In this document: one piece after another, positions 23,280-35,456 of the stretch
How the letters are laid out: the number at the start of each line of letters is the position of its first letter
Position numbering within the stretch: position 1 is the first letter of the stretch
Assembly: GCA_009801085.1 (NCBI GenBank)
Contig: VNWV01000002.1
Location: forward strand, 4,030,001 to 4,094,000
Reading direction: 5' to 3'
DNA from: Lasiodiplodia sp. COLG20
Taxonomy: Eukaryota; Ascomycota; Dothideomycetes; Botryosphaeriales; Botryosphaeriaceae
Length of the DNA stretch: 64,000 nucleotides
The notes under the pieces: model-generated
The model's database searches: none
What the model was told of the DNA's origin: nothing
What the model saw: only the letters and a program-made list of their open reading frames with translations
Translations under genes and position numbers: made by a program

Positions 23280-26200
23280 GTTTGCCGTGGGACGCCGGGA
23301 TGCTGACGACGCGTCGGGACGGCGTGCGCTGGACGAGATGGGTGCTTAGAAAGACGGCGGCGCGGTTGGCGGGTTGTGGCAGGTGGAGGTCGTCGAGCGA
23401 GTCGCGTTTTGGTTTGCGCGAGTACAGGGCTTATGTAATGGCGCTAGCCGAACGGGCAGCGTTGAGGGGCACGCAATGGTGCGCATCGCTGGTTTTCTGC
23501 GGCATGGTCGACACTGCTCCGCGTTCTGGAAGCCGCAACGCAACTTGCAGCTATCGTCGCGACACGAGATGTTGTTTGACGAGGGTACCTCGGGCCTGAG
23601 TTCTTCCAGGCTCGGACTGAGAGACGGAGCGGCGGGCGGAGAAACAGTTCGGTGGTTGATGAGCCACGCCGCGCCCGCGACCCTCGATGTTTGCAGAATC
23701 GCTTCCGCAAACTTATCTCGGGCGTGGAAGCGGAGCTGGCGATGAATTCCACCCCCGAAGGCTGCTGGACGAGCCGCGCAGCGACGAGCCATATCGAGCT
23801 TTCTTCGGCGGCCTCTACGGCATCGTGTGGGCCGTACAGACCAACACGCTCCAACAAATAGTTGCCGCATAAAGAGCAACCTTACGAAAACAACGTCTCG
23901 GGATTGTATCAAAGCGAAAGGCAAGCCCACCGCTCGCACGGCGCATAAGGTTAGACGTCCAAGCTGAGACTTGATTGCCTAATGCGTCAAGCACTTCTTC
24001 TCGCACCACGGTACAGCATACCTCTGCTTTGCTTGCATTCTCTCGAAAACGGCAGTCAACGACTACGACGTGGTACAAAAACCAACCCTGTAGGCTAGCT
24101 TCTTCCTCAGGGAGCTCTCTCCGAGCCATGAAATTCTAGCAGCGGCGTGTCGGAACTTAGGATGGAGAAGCCATAGACAATGACACGGGATATCTTCAAC
24201 GCACTAAGTAATCGCATGAAGGAAATTGATCATGGCTATCTTTAGGATTCCTACGCGCCCGCTGAGCGACTTCTGAACTAATCTGAGTAGGACTGGATTT
24301 GCTGAAGTATACGTTCGTCACCGAAGAAGCAGTTGTCTTGGAATGTTATCATCAGACAGTGACGTGCTATGTCGCAACAACAATGTTCACGGTGACATAT
24401 CAATTAAGAAGAGGCTATTACGACGCTGCGTGAAGGGTTAACTTTATCGATCATCAAATGATCGGAGGAGATGAGACCCTGGAGCTCATCACCAGGCAGT
24501 CAGAATCACATCATCCATGTAGGATCACACACATGGATGTGCCCATGATTATCCGAGGCGGGCGGGAAGTGAACTGTTAACCATGACAACATACTGCTTT
24601 AGAGACTGCGAAGAATTACCGGTGCCTTTGTTACTCGGTGAGAATTCCGTACGAGCTTTGATACCCAGAAGAAGAATTGGAGCCAACGGATGGCTGCAAG
24701 AAGATTTGAGTAGTTGCAGGCGCCGTCCAGTCCGCGTGAACTCCAAATAGCCAGTTCACGGCGGTCAATTACCCGTGACCAGTCGCGCGGGTAATCCAAT
24801 TGCTCACCCTCCCAATCACCGCCAAGCTCTGCGTGGTTTTTGCGCGGAATCAGTCCGGCATGCGCTTCCGTATCACGTTCTCACACCGCATGAGCGGGGA
24901 CGCGCGCCGTCCTCGGCCTTCGTCTTCACTGTGCCTCGTCGCTTCGCAGCATGGTGCAACGAAGCGGCAAGCCGCTGGAGCGGGTATCCGGTCGTGGAAT
25001 CACTCAAGCATTTATGTCAGAGCTAGCCACGCACTCGCTTGGATCCTGCGTGGTTGGCGTGCAGCCCACTTGAGGCTCGGCCTTGTGCCATTCTCAAGTA
25101 GGAAGGCGGCAACGGTAGGTGAGAAAATGTCTTGCTTACACAGTACGTACCCTTTTCCGATTCTCCGAAACCGCTCCTGCCGTTTCTGTCTTGGCGATGG
25201 AGGCGATATTCAGATGTTGGAAGCGAACAAAATTGTCCAGGCGCACGCTTCAGCTATTCACGTATTGAAGGTGCAGTATCTCTTGCGAGTCAGGCGTGAG
25301 AAGGATCAGATCATCAGTAACCTGCAGTGGCGCTCGGTGGGGATTGACATATGATAGACAGGCGTACGCCACACTTTCAACTCTCAACGTCGGCAGACAA
25401 ATGGCTGTGCGGTCCCAAGGTTCTCGTCGACGTGTCTTACATGATGACTCTCGTCGGTAAGCGAGCTGCCGTGCCTGCGTCGAGGTCGGGAGGGATGCTG
25501 CATGATCTCTCCAGACAAAGGAGATGTCTCCAAAAATAGGCAAGAGCGAAGCATGTCATCATGGGATCTGCGAAGGCCGCTGGTCGACGGCTGCTACGGT
25601 ACGCTCCAGGGGATCCTACGGCGCAGAGCGTTTGCGCGTGCGCGTCTGACGGGCAGATTTGAGAAGCTGCGGCGAGGCTGAACACCCGCGACGGGTGTAG
25701 CAGCGCACAGGGAAATCTGGTGTCGTGACGAACTCGGATCTGTCTCGCGCGCGCAGCTGTTTGCACTTGGGTCGCTCGAGGCGGCGGCGTCGTGGGTGGC
25801 CGGGGTGCGGGCGGGTACAGACGCTGATCCGCGACTTGGCAACGATCGATAGCGTCAGTAGTGGCCAGCGCAGAGGGCATTACGTAGCGACGCATTCGTT
25901 GGGATGGGCCTCTCTTGGGGTGCCGAAGGGCAGCTGGGGCGAACCGCCCCCGCCAACAGTAGCGCCGCATTCGCTCCTCGATCGGCGGTATATGCGCCTG
26001 TGGTAAGAATATGGGGTTCGCTCACCGCTGGCGCAGCCGAGTGTTGCTTTCGCGGCTTGTGGAAGCCGGGCGGGCGGGCCTGGTCCCACTGGCTCGAGGG
26101 CAGCGCATCGCGACGGCGGGCGCCGGGTCGGCTGCCCTGCGTCGGAGCACGACCAAAGCAGCGGTGGAAGTTGGGAGCAAGCGCGTGATCGACGCATTCG

Positions 26201-26766
26201 CGGGCGGCAGCCGATTGCACAGGAAGAGTGGCTGTGTCGGCGAAAACAACTGGCCTCTGGCGGGTTGGTGCGGGCGGCGCGTCTTGCAGGGAGCGTGACC
26301 GGCGCTCAGGAGGCCTGGAGCGAATGGTAGCGACGCGCTGGTAACGATCGAGGTTGCAGAGGCAGCGGAAAGGCCTAGCCTGTTGCGGCGACCTATTTTC
26401 ACCAGCCAGTGCGCCCGCCCACCTCGAGTCGGCTTCGCTCACCTCCTCCAAACACCTACCAACACCGAGGAAGCCCTCCCATTTCGACCTGTGCTGAGCG
26501 GCCCATCCTCATCCCCGAGTTGAACGCGTTTCGGCCAGCGCCATCTGGTGCACGGCTTGGCCCCTCTACCTCTCTCTTGCCGCCTTTTCTCTCTCCACTC
26601 CGCTGCGGCGTTTCAATCGGCCTCACCCAAGCTCACTCTCCCCGCCGCACCTTCATCGCAAGCCGACTGTCTCTCGGCCCGCCGCACTCTCCCCACGCCA
26701 CCCTCCCGCCTGCTTCCCTGTAGACAGCGTCAGCCAGACCGCCCGGCCTGTGCACCTCTTCCAAGC
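23280..26766. other. 3.5-kb gene-free divergent region between two transcription-factor genes
   Basis: This interval separates the starts of the RGT1-like and copper-fist genes. The left 700 bp and right 1.2 kb are GC-rich, the middle (about 24150-24700) is AT-richer. The last 350 bp before the copper-fist start is C/T-rich and likely its 5' leader. Open frames of 60-200 codons occur on both strands but overlap one another and show no recognisable motif. Long regulatory or leader sequence is the simplest reading. Confidence 0.4.
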
Positions 26767-28578
26767 ATGCCGATTCTAAATGGCGAGAAATACGCTTGTG
26801 AATCGTGCATCAAGGGCCATCGCGTCAGCGGGTGCACGCACTCAGGTAAACCCTCCTACTGCTGCGACTTCGACGCCGCCACACTGCCAGCATTTACCTT
26901 GCAGCCTTGACAGCACCCAGTGATCGCCGCTGCGCCGCCGAGCGGCCCCAGGCAAGCCAGCATCTCTCCAAGAACACAGCTCTGACAGGCACACACAGAT
27001 CGTCCACTGAAGCACATCAACCCCAAGGGTCGTCCTGTCAAGCAGTGCGAACACTGTCAGAAGGCTCGCAAGACCAAGTCGCACCATGCCCGCTGCGACT
27101 GTGGTACCAAGAAGGACAAGGCCAAGGCCGAAAAGGCTGCCGCCGCCGCCGCTCAAGCCAGCGCCAGCGAGAGCGAGCACGATGCTCACGTCAACATTGA
27201 AACGGCCCTGAGCCTTGGCGCTCCCTCGCAGGGCTGTGCCTGCCACCTGGGCGAAAAGTGTCTCTGCGGCATGAAGAAGGACCTGGATCTCAAGTTGGAC
27301 ACGGGCTTCGCGAAGAACGGACAGCTCGCCAAGTCCAAGCCGCGTCTCACGACTGCCCACTCGGAGACGACGCTGACCGTCTTTGCCAACGGACACCACA
27401 AGCCGTGCCACCGCTTGAACAACTCTGCTCACACGTCGGGTGCTCCGTACCGGATACCGCGCCACCACACCACGCACGGCGGCACCGTTCACAAGTCTCA
27501 TGACAATCTCGCCGAGATGTACAGTCGCACCATGGACCCTGCCCGCCGGTCGGTCGACAGCCTGAACCTGAACAATACCGCCTTCGGCTACTTCACTCCG
27601 CAGAGCACGGCCGAGAGCGTGCCCATGACGCCGCTTGCCGGGAGCCTGGAAAATGACTGCTCCATCTTTGATCCCACCAAGTATGTCTACAACCAGCAGA
27701 GCGCATTGAGCAAGATGATCGGAGATGCCCCCGAGCACCACGGCCTGCCCATGTCGGAAAGTATGCCGGTGCACACGTATTCCTGGATGAACGGCGGCAT
27801 GTACGCCCCTGCCCCACAGTACGGTGTGGAGAGCATATCCACGTCTCCTACTGGCGATCTTACCCCGGATCTTGACTATAATATTCCTTCGGCTGCTGCG
27901 GACATGACGTCCAACCCGTACCCCTGGTCTGCTGGCGATCTTCCCCTGGATCCGAACAAGCTCTCGGACTCGCTGCAGCCCGTCTCGCACAGCGGCGAAT
28001 CGAATCGACAGAGTGTTCCGGGCATGACCACCTCGTCTTCCGGTGCACAATCCGAGGTTGGTGAACCTGCTCTGTTTGGCGACATGGACTTGAACAAGAT
28101 GCAGCAAGACCCTTCTGTCAGCGATCGGCAACTGATAAACGATCCCTTCCAGATGCGGGATCCTCAATCTTACCGCCTCAGCTCAGCCTCGCTCAGTCAG
28201 CAGGATGTTCGTCCGCAGATGCCGACGTCGGTGCCGGCAAATGAGCCTCGCCAGAACTTGGACTTGGACTTCATGCAGACCTCGCAGGACATGGCCCAGC
28301 CGGCGGCCGTTTTCGGCACGACTGCGCTCGACAGCCAGCCCATGTTCCAGACGTCGGCGGCGGCGGCTTCGTCGGGCTTCTCGGACGCGGCTTTCACTGC
28401 CCCCGATTTTAGCGCGCCCATGAACGCTCCCCAGGCCGGGCTTGACACGAGCGCTCCTGCGAATCCGCAGAGCGCGGACTGGTACAATATCCTGGGCACC
28501 GGCATGGGGGTGAACGCTTTTTCGGTCCCCGTAGAAACTATGAATAACCAGAACGCCGAGTTCCCGACATGGTTATAA
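26767..28578 (+). CDS. Copper-fist DNA-binding transcription factor
   Basis: Exons 26767-26845 and 26999-28578 give 552 aa. Copper-fist factors (Ace1, Mac1, Cuf1, GRISEA) sense copper in the nucleus and control copper uptake or detoxification genes. The N-terminal fist is complete: MPILNGEKYACESCIKGHR with Cys11, Cys14, Cys23 and His25 as zinc ligands, then after the intron the minor-groove KGRP motif at residues 36-39 and a Cys-rich segment (QCEHC, CDCG). A second cluster, CACHLGEKCLCG, of the form C-x-C-x5-C-x-C lies near residue 130 and resembles copper-sensing repeats, though only one copy is clear. The rest is Ser/Gln/Pro/Asp-rich and acidic, as in activation domains. Activator versus repressor role cannot be read directly. 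The 153-nt intron is longer than most in this window. Confidence 0.92.
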
Positions 28579-31500
28579 CATCCGTGGCAAGCTGCCAGGC
28601 CGTCGGTAGTCTGCAGTCGTATCTATCTTCGTCCCGCAATCGGTGTGCAAAAAGTGCTTTTGGATTGGAAGCCTCGCGGTGGGCTAGCCGCGAGCAATGG
28701 TCTCGGGCGTGCCTTGGCAGGCTAATCAAAATTTACCGAGACGCGAGATTGGCGGTCGAAGATTGTGCGATATTTTCCACGCGGACGCCGCACGAGGTGC
28801 TATTTACGGCCTGCCCCAGCATTAAATTAGGTAGTTTTTCATTGGGCCTGTTTTCTGTTTGTTTCTCCGTTTTGTTTCGAGAGATATCCTTTACGACGCC
28901 ATGACATATGACGCTGTAGATGCGATGATACCTATCCCTTGTTGGCCACTCTCGCCGTCCAGTCGTTTCGATCATCATCCAATTCTCAGCAAACCACAAC
29001 AAGCTTTCACCGCGCGCAACCCAAAAAGAGCAGCAATCTCAGCATCAGCGACAAAAAAGCAGCCAGCACAGCATCGTTTCGACGACCGCAAAAGGCAAGC
29101 ATTTCCTTTATGCGCAGCGAAATAGACTTCTTTGCTAAGTTGTCCCTTTTTTGTTTTCCTTTGGCCTCGTTCGCCAGCTTTGGAGGAAATTGGAGGCTTT
29201 TTTCGAGCTACCTGCTCGAGGCACACCCAATAGTGTGTGCTTGGTGGCGGTTTTTATTCAACCCCTTTTTTATCTTTTTCGCACTGTAGATATCAACACC
29301 CAGGGGGGCTGGGGAGAGAGAGGATAGGGCTCTTTTCTCGTCTTCTTTTTTTCCTTTTCAGAGGGAAAGCGGATGGGCGGTGGTGTGGCCTTTTTCTTGT
29401 TAACCCCCTTTGAGCTTTGCCTGTCTTTTTCGTCCCCCTCGCAAACACCCACACACGCACCCCCTTCGAACTACCTTTTGGGCGGCATACAGTGGAGTCA
29501 AAAGTATAGACGGCGGAATCCCTTGTTGCTTTTTTTTGTTTCTTGTTATTAGGGGGTGTCTTGTGAACACACGTTATACAACTCGGACCAATTGGATTAA
29601 GATAGACTTGACCATGCATGCATGCACGTCACTGAACTGACACAGCCTGCGCGTCACGGAAAGTTTATTGGTGCGGAAGGGCTTTCGACGCAGGGTCGTT
29701 CGGTCACAAATCACACACAAAGAAAGAGAAGGATATAGAATAGAACGCCTTGCTTTTACCCCATGATGATAGGTGTGCCTTTTTTGTGATAATGATATTC
29801 GTGCATCTATCCCGAAAAACCTTTTTGCCAACTCGCCACCGAGGGCAGACTCGGGCTTTAGAAGTGAACTCCGAGGTGTGTTTTATATTTCTTTCAAGAC
29901 GGGTGGCACAGGGTCTATATAACGGTATTATTATTGTTGTTTTACCGTTTTTCGTGCTTTCCCATTCGGCATCTCCCGTTCCTCCGGCGCTTTTCTTCAT
30001 TCACCCATCGCTGTCTCTTTCACGGCCGGCAACTCAAGGGTGATCGACAGAAGATCCGTTTAAACCAGGGGGTGTCAGGTTCACACACAAGCGCCGCCCA
30101 GGATGATGAAACGCGGACCGGGGCGGGTATGGTCTGTCGTTCGCTCGCTCGGCTTCGCGCGCGGCGGGCACTTTTGCGCGCGCGAGCCCCGCCCCGATGT
30201 GCGACCGACACGAGAGAGCGCCAGGCACGAGTGGAAGGGAAGATGAGTCGGAGGGAGCGACTGATCAGCCTTTTCCAATACATTGATACCTGCCTCGGTG
30301 CTAGGCAGAGGGAGGCTGTGTACGCCCGGTGATCGCGTGTACATACTCTAGGAGGAGTAGCTGAACCAGAAGAAAACAGCGCACGGCGGCAAGCAGGACA
30401 GAGAGAGTGGGAGGAGGGAATCAGCTGGATGATTCGCGCGGGCAAGCACGTGGGCAAGTAGGGTAGTAGTGGGCTAGGTAGGTGTATGCAGGTAGCCAGC
30501 CAGGTAGGTAGCTAGAGCTGAGCGGGCGGCGGAGCCAGCAGCGCGTGGGCAGTGACATGCACCGTAGCAGCAGCAGGGCAAGCGCGCACTTCCCGATCTG
30601 CTCTGCCCGCGCGCCGCGCCGCGCATAAGCGTGGGTGTGGGCAGGCGGGCAGGCGGGCAGCGGACAGCAGCGGCGGCGACGGCGGCTACGGCGTTCAGCG
30701 GTGGAATAAAATCAAACATACACAAAAACTTGGTTTTTTTGTTCCTTCACAATCGGGGGGGAAGGGCGCAATCGTGGAAGATGATGGAACAAAAAGTGAG
30801 GCGGGGGAGGCGCAGCAGCAAAGGAGCAGCAGCAGCAGAAAGCTGCATGCACGCACACACGGCTTTATGCTGCAGCAGGAACTTGTGCTCTTCTGGTCGG
30901 AGGCGGAGCGGAAGGGAGGGGGGGCCAGCAGAGAAGAGAAGCGAGAGAGCGTTTTCGTTTTCTTTTTCGCTTTTTTGCTCGTCTTCCGATTGGATGCGAG
31001 ATGATGAAACGTGTGGTACGGAAACGGTTTCTTTTTCCTATTTGCACTCATTCACGAGCGCAGAACAGAACGGAGAGGGGGTTGCCACTGAAATGCAAGT
31101 TTTTTTTTATTTCGTGCTTGCCGAGGCGTTGTTGCGCGCTTTTCAGCGCTGCCGCTCGGTATGCCGAGTTTTTGATAGAGCTGCTGCTCTCTCTTGTGAT
31201 CTACTTCGGCCCTTCTCATGACGATTGTCTGGCAGGCTAGCTGGTTGGTGGTTTGCTCGGTCACCACAACCAACTTGCTGCTCTCTCTCTCCCTTGTGGT
31301 TTTGCAAAATTTTTCTGGGGTCCAAAGGGACTGCTTTAGCGCGGCGCGCCATGGCTTGCGGCGTGGCCGTGCCGCTTGAAGTTTTAGTTTCTTTTCTTTT
31401 CCTCTGTGCGCAACCGATGGATGTGGGCACCCGCGCTGAAGGATTGCGGACCGATGCGGGCATCGTCATCCAGCCGCCCCGGCGCGCGGATGATAGTCCC

Positions 31501-32541
31501 TCTTTTTTCTCACTCACGAAACTGCTGGCCTGTAACTGGACGGACGGCAGCTTTGCCGAGACAAAGTTTCTCCCAGTACCGTAGCAAATTACCGATAGGT
31601 CGGTATGGTGGCAGAGCGCTCGTTGGCTGCGTGTGTGCCCTTTCAGCGGGCGTGCACGCCGTGTTCGTTTGCGACCCTTACGCAGACAGGCTCAGCCTCC
31701 GTCCATGCCGCATCAGTATAGCGTCGGAGGTGTCTCCGTCTCGCTTTTGCTCCATTGAGACATGTCGCGGCGTGTCGGTGTCAGCTTGATGGGCGGTCTG
31801 GAGGAATTGGCGGACGGAGTCTGGACTACAACGAAGTGTTGGCGCCGCCGGAGGCAGCGGAAATGTTTCCGTCGTGGGAACAAAAGGGAGCACTTTCGGT
31901 GCAAAGGTCCTGATGTAGTCTCGTCGATGATGGGACGAGGCGTGCATGAGAAGGAGCAACAACTTTCACGGGGATGGGGATCTACAGGACGGGCAAAGAG
32001 GTGTGCATGACACGACGGAGATGGCGCCGACTATTGGGGGTGAAAGAGCCGGTTGGATGCCGCCGCCGCCGCCGCGTGTCTTTTCGGCCACGAGGAAAGG
32101 CTGCCCACGCTACTGTCCGCCCGCCTGCCTCGTGGCATATGCGGCTGCATCTCATCGTGATGGTTGCTTCCATCGGCGTTGTCATACCCGCAAACAAAGT
32201 GGGACCTACGTGATTCGGTGACGGCGGCTGTCCTCGTATGTAGGGCAACCAACTACCTAAAGTCATGGCCGGTATCGACAGGGGTTGGGGCAGTCAAGCC
32301 GGGGAATGATCTGCCATTTCGGCCACGACTTTTCCTACGTACGAGAGCGCGCCGCTGGTCCCTGCCTAGCGTGGCATCCGTGCTATATGGAATAGTCGAG
32401 ACTTGTCTGTGATATAGGGAGGAAGGTACATGGCATTTATAGCTGTGTGCCCGGTGCACAGTGCCTATACTGAAACTGAACAAGGTGTGCCTGAACGCCG
32501 TCGCTTATCTCCGTCCCAGTCCTGCAATCTGCCCCTAGTGC
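28579..32541. other. 4-kb region without a recognisable gene
   Basis: This lies between the stop of the copper-fist gene and the stop of the minus-strand ankyrin gene. It has many T-rich tracts (28840-28880, 29150-29170, 29340-29360, 29525-29550), a GTAG-rich stretch near 30470-30515, and a short tandem of GGGCAGGC near 30636-30660. Open frames of up to about 200 codons overlap on both strands and are low in complexity. I cannot support any protein gene. Long UTRs or non-coding transcripts are possible but not shown. Confidence 0.4.
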
Positions 32542-35456
32542 TCAACTCTCCCATGGATTGCCCTCTTGCTGCTCCACTGCGTAGTCGATGACGTCCCAGA
32601 AGGTACCCGCCGGTGCCTGGACGCGGGCGGATGGAGACGGGGAAAGCGGTTCGGAAGTCCGTGCCTGGGCCGCCGGAGAGCTGGGATCATGGCCCAGTGA
32701 TGCTTCGGAACTCTGATGAGAGGCGATATCCTCGGTGTCGGTACTGTCGCTGTCGTATTCGTCGGATATAAACTCATTGCCGCTTCCCAGAGTTGCGGGA
32801 TCGCAAGGGGAGGCTGAGCCACTGGCTGCAAGTTCGTCTTCCTCAATGTGAGAGGTTTGGGTGTCGACATTTCGTTGCAGGTCTGGGAACGCGTCCACAA
32901 GAACTTGAAACTGAGCTGGATCATGTCCAGTGGCCTCAAGAATCTCGCGCCATATCTTAGGCCGAAGCAGCTTGTCTGCAATTGTGATACCGTTGAAGCT
33001 CGCACTGCAGCTACGCTCTATAGCTGTTCGACCGGTCCTATCGACTGCGTCTATAGGCACACCGCATTCAATCAGAACTATTGCCACTCTTTTTAATCCA
33101 AATTCATGGTACTGGAGTTCCCCATCGTATTGGGTCCTGATGCTGTTTGTCCATATGTGTAATGCAGTATGCCCATCTGATGCTCTAGCTCGAAAGTTGG
33201 CGCCTAAAGCCTTGAGGCACTTGACACCGGCTATGACATCATCATATATGTTTACCATATTGTTGCTATAGTCTAGCAAACATATCAATGGCGTCTGGCC
33301 TCGCTGATTTTGTTGCTCGGTATCCACAGGTACTTGGCTGAGGCTCAAGAGCGAGAGAGTGTTTTCCTACGGATCATTAAATCTTGCATTGGTAGAAATT
33401 GGGTGAAAGGAGACTCACTCCAAATATTTTGATTGCATATACGAGCGGTAGGTTCCGGGCGACCGTGCCTGTTCCTCTTCCTGGCAAGTGCAGATCAGCC
33501 CCAGCATTCACTAGTACTCGTTGGAGATCGCTCGGAGAGCGTTCTGAGCATGTTGACAAAGCTGATTGCATGAATGGAGTGCTATACGTCTATTTGTTAG
33601 CTGATCGTTCGGTGGGGTGCGGTAGATTCGGTTCTGTACACAAGGCTTTCCCAGTCTTCTCCATAAGCATCGGATATGATAACTTCTAAGGCGTCAACAT
33701 CGGCTCCTCTTTCTACCAAAAACCGACAAATGTCGGCAGATTTGGCATAGCTCGCGTACTGAGTTGAGTCAGAGATGTTCAAAAACTGGAAAGTGTCCAC
33801 TTTAAGTGCGAAGCCGCCATGCAGATCATGATTTTTTCCCAATGGGGTTACTTACGCTTAGTAGTGACCGACCTTTCGTGTCGCAGTCCCTAAGAGATGC
33901 CCGGCCTTGCTCCATAAGTTCCACTACTCCTTGGAGGTTGTCGTTCTTGATTAGCCTGAAAATTTCCGAATTGTCGGGAATCATGACGTGCACGGATAAC
34001 ATCGGCGGAATGACTAGGTAGTTGCCCTCTGACCACATGCGCTGATAAAAAGAAGCGGATAATTTAATCCTTAGTTCTGGACGAGTTGACATGAAGGTCA
34101 GATTAGCAGCAAACTCCAAAATCCTCTCACTCATGGTTGCGTTGTTGTCGAGTCTGGTGCGAGTGCGTAGAAGCAGCGTGCCGTCTTTCGTGGCTACGGA
34201 TTTGGAAGTTCTCTTGTCGATTGATTGGGTTGAATCTCGCGTACGAACAATACGCTCTACCTTATGTAAGCTACTGCGGAGCAAACACACTGGGAAACTT
34301 ACTTTCATTGTTGACCTTGACGTGGTAGGCTGAGGTCAGCAGACCTTTGACCCTCTTGATGTCAGACTTTTCGATTTCGACTTCATCGTCTCGTTTACGT
34401 TTTTCTCCTGCGATGGTAGATGGTTCGTTCTGAACCGTTTTCAGTAGGGTTTCAAGATCCTCAATGATCTCCGCTGCCTGTGATGAGCCGACAGTCTTTT
34501 CCTTGTCATCGACGAGCCTGTATAGTCTTATGATGGATGGGAGGATGCTAGGAGAAGACTTTGCAAGGTTTGAACTGGTGGTTGAGCTGGCACTGTAACT
34601 AGAGTTGATGTCGGAAGTGGAATCTTCATCGCCCTCTGAGACGATGGAAGGGGTCTGGGAGGAGTTGCTTTGTCTCCCACCGGTTTTACGCTCTTGTTGG
34701 ATGGACAACTGCTCCAGCATGCCTTTGATGACCTCGAATTGGTTCTGCGACAGCGACGGCATAGAATCAATCTTCTGGCCCAGCACACCAAGTGCCTGCT
34801 CAGTGCTCTGTTGTGCGGCACAAGAATGACCCTCGAAAAGTTGAAGGCGTCCATCTAAAGAGGATAACGAAATCGCCTGCGTCTCAAGGGTTTGTGTGTT
34901 GGAGATGACATGGTCGTTATTCGTTTGGAATGCTTGCTCGAGAGCAGAAATGCTCTGCATCTGGCGAGCAGTTGAAAAGCTATGAGTAGCGTAAGCTAAC
35001 AGATGGCTGGACACAGATCTGGAGGATTAAGGATTACCTTTGAAGCACACCCAGGTATACGCCTAGGACAGTAACATGATGATGCACTGTCGTCCACATT
35101 TCTTGCATGTCTTCCTTCTCCAAGATAGCCTTGATCCGTTTCCAGGCAGCTTTCCACTTCCGATCGCCTGCAGTGTTTTGTAGCGATGAAAGCTTTTTGG
35201 AAAGGACGGCGAGATCGCTTTCGCATTTCCTGATGGCTGATTCGAATTCGTCGAAAGACTGTGCGGCGTTTGGTGGTTCGAAAAGACTCGAGAGTTGTCT
35301 CAAGATTGATTGCAGATCTGCAACTGCTGATGAGAGACGCTGGACTTTCTCAGGTGCATCTCGGATGCCTGAGATGGTTTTGTAGACCGACTCGGTGGAT
35401 TTGAGGGCGATCCCGATGAAGGCGAGTACGCTGGCCCCGCCACTGATGGCCTCCAT
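32542..35456 (-). CDS. Ankyrin-repeat protein with Helo-like N-terminal domain
   Basis: Six exons: 35456-35038, 34979-34303, 34256-33856, 33758-33640, 33581-33419 and 33366-32542, giving 867 aa with all phases consistent. The N-terminus (MEAISGGASVLAFIGIALKSTESVYKTI...) matches the helical fungal N-terminal (Helo-like) domain found on STAND/NLR and ankyrin proteins, where it can mediate signalling or membrane effects. A coiled-coil-prone region (about 150-230), a Ser-rich linker and a basic KRKRDDE stretch follow. The conserved fungal block IPPMLSVHVMIPDNSEIFRLI...GRASLRDCDTKGRSLLS leads into about five degenerate ankyrin repeats (for example SADICRFLVERGADVD, RVLVNAGADLHLPG, GHTALHIW). The C-terminus is acidic and Ser/Pro-rich. 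No NACHT or NB-ARC domain is present. The exon 4-5 junction (33640/33581) is the least certain. An in-frame upstream Met at 35537 is an alternative start. Confidence 0.82.
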
